16,083 bases of DNA from Candidatus Omnitrophota bacterium. Its GTDB lineage: Bacteria; Omnitrophota; Gorgyraeia; JABMRG01. Below the pieces are notes generated by a model. The model was not told the origin of the DNA. It did no database searches and saw only the letters and a list, made by a program, of their open reading frames with translations. The stretch is taken from assembly GCA_013202935.1 (NCBI GenBank), contig JABMRG010000087.1:1-16083 (forward strand). The letters run 5' to 3'. Shown piece after piece: positions 15,685 to 16,083 of this stretch. The position numbers were made by a program, and so were the translations under genes. How positions within the stretch are numbered: position 1 is the first letter of the stretch; each line of letters begins with the position of its first letter.

Positions 15685-16083
15685 CAGAGTCCTATCTCCT
15701 TAACCACCGCATCAAGATCAGCAGGAATTACCTTCGGCTCTTTAATAACCTTTATAGCCCTGTCTGGATCCTTGAGTCCGTGGCCGGTTAAAATGCAAAC
15801 GACACGAGTGGGCCGTTGTTTGTTATTCGTTGTTCGTTGTTCGTTAAAATATCCTTGTTCAAATAACTTTAGCAGGCCTGCTATAGATGCAGCAGACGCA
15901 GGCTCAACAAATATACCTTCTTTACTTGCAAGGATCTGATAAGCCTCCAATATCTCCTCGTCACTTACCATATCTATAAGCCCACCAGATTCATCCCGTG
16001 CAGCTTCAGCCTGTTTCCAGCTTGCAGGATTTCCTATTCTGATTGCGGTCGCAATAGTCTCCGGATTATCTACTCTCTTACCC
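15684..16083 (-). CDS. thrC: Threonine synthase, C-terminal 132 residues (5' end outside window)
   Basis: ThrC is a PLP enzyme that turns O-phosphohomoserine into threonine. The open frame continues past the right edge; an ATG at 15971 is internal and not a start. The visible part holds ETIATAIRIGNPASW near its beginning, DESGG, VSDEEI, then EGIFVEPASAASIAGLLKL and the closing CILTGHGLKDPD, all characteristic of the C-terminal half of bacterial threonine synthases. The PLP lysine lies outside the window. Between the LLKL helix and VVCILTGHG there is an odd Asn/Thr/Gln-rich stretch, FNEQRTTNNKQRPTR, encoded by a tandem heptanucleotide repeat. It looks like an insertion replacing the usual short loop. 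The stop codon overlaps the apgM start. Confidence 0.94.
   Translation of the reverse strand, partial: GKRVDNPETIATAIRIGNPASWKQAEAARDESGGLIDMVSDEEILEAYQILASKEGIFVEPASAASIAGLLKLFEQGYFNEQRTTNNKQRPTRVVCILTGHGLKDPDRAIKVIKEPKVIPADLDAVVKEIGL
15814..15846. repeat. Tandem heptanucleotide repeat (CGTTGTT) inside thrC
   Basis: Read on the plus strand: CGTTGTT (15814-15820), TGTTATT (15821-15827), CGTTGTT (15828-15834), CGTTGTT (15835-15841), then a partial CGTTA. There are four unit copies, one degenerate, plus five bases. On the coding strand it encodes the NEQRTTNNKQ part of ThrC. Because 7 is not a multiple of 3, gain or loss of one unit would shift the thrC frame upstream of its last 40-odd residues. 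It resembles the short tandem heptamers found dispersed in several bacterial genomes. Confidence 0.85.

Noticed and set aside
15684..15971. Separate 95-residue gene at the right end
   Set aside because: The same frame continues upstream with threonine synthase sequence (ETIATAIRIGNPASW) to the window edge, so the methionine is internal to thrC.

Overview
The window reads as one long leftward (minus-strand) gene array from a bacterium with moderate to low G+C. Ten genes of core metabolism and information processing, plus a broken small gene, sit almost without gaps and are followed at the left by the start of a very large secreted repeat protein. My best guess for the source is Candidatus Omnitrophota (OP3) or a neighbouring uncultured phylum. 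This rests on an exported YD-repeat protein of more than 1,000 residues behind a housekeeping cluster, a bacterial ApgM-type phosphatase-superfamily enzyme beside threonine genes, and a citramalate route to isoleucine. It is inference, not proof.

Layout in the direction of transcription (right to left): thrC (3' part only, 15684-16083), apgM (probable homoserine kinase or phosphoglycerate mutase, 14473-15684), a frameshifted cstA-like membrane-protein remnant (14223-14476), lysC (13001-14230), cimA (11436-12995), a palindromic REP-like element (11324-11404), valS (8653-11313), an RluB-type pseudouridine synthase (7921-8649), nadC (7028-7924), uvrB (5043-7031), birA (4082-5041), coaX (3334-4077), a 248-base intergenic region with a strong sigma70-type promoter (3086-3333), and the secreted repeat protein (1-3085, C-terminus beyond the window). 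No tRNA, rRNA, CRISPR array or transposase gene is visible.

The genes form two functional blocks. ThrC, ApgM and LysC supply aspartate-family threonine, and CimA makes citramalate for threonine-independent isoleucine. ValS then uses the related branched-chain product valine. The second block holds cofactor genes (nadC for NAD, birA for biotin attachment, coaX for coenzyme A) with uvrB repair and an rRNA-modifying enzyme. Most junctions are ATGA or TGATG overlaps or gaps of 1 to 5 bases, so translational coupling is likely. The only sizeable breaks are the REP-like element before valS and the promoter region before the repeat protein.

The points most worth a second look are the giant exported YD-repeat protein with its own promoter and roughly 175-base leader, the cstA scar still fitted between apgM and lysC, the heptanucleotide tandem repeat inside the thrC reading frame, the REP-like palindrome at valS, and the probable replacement of ThrB by ApgM.
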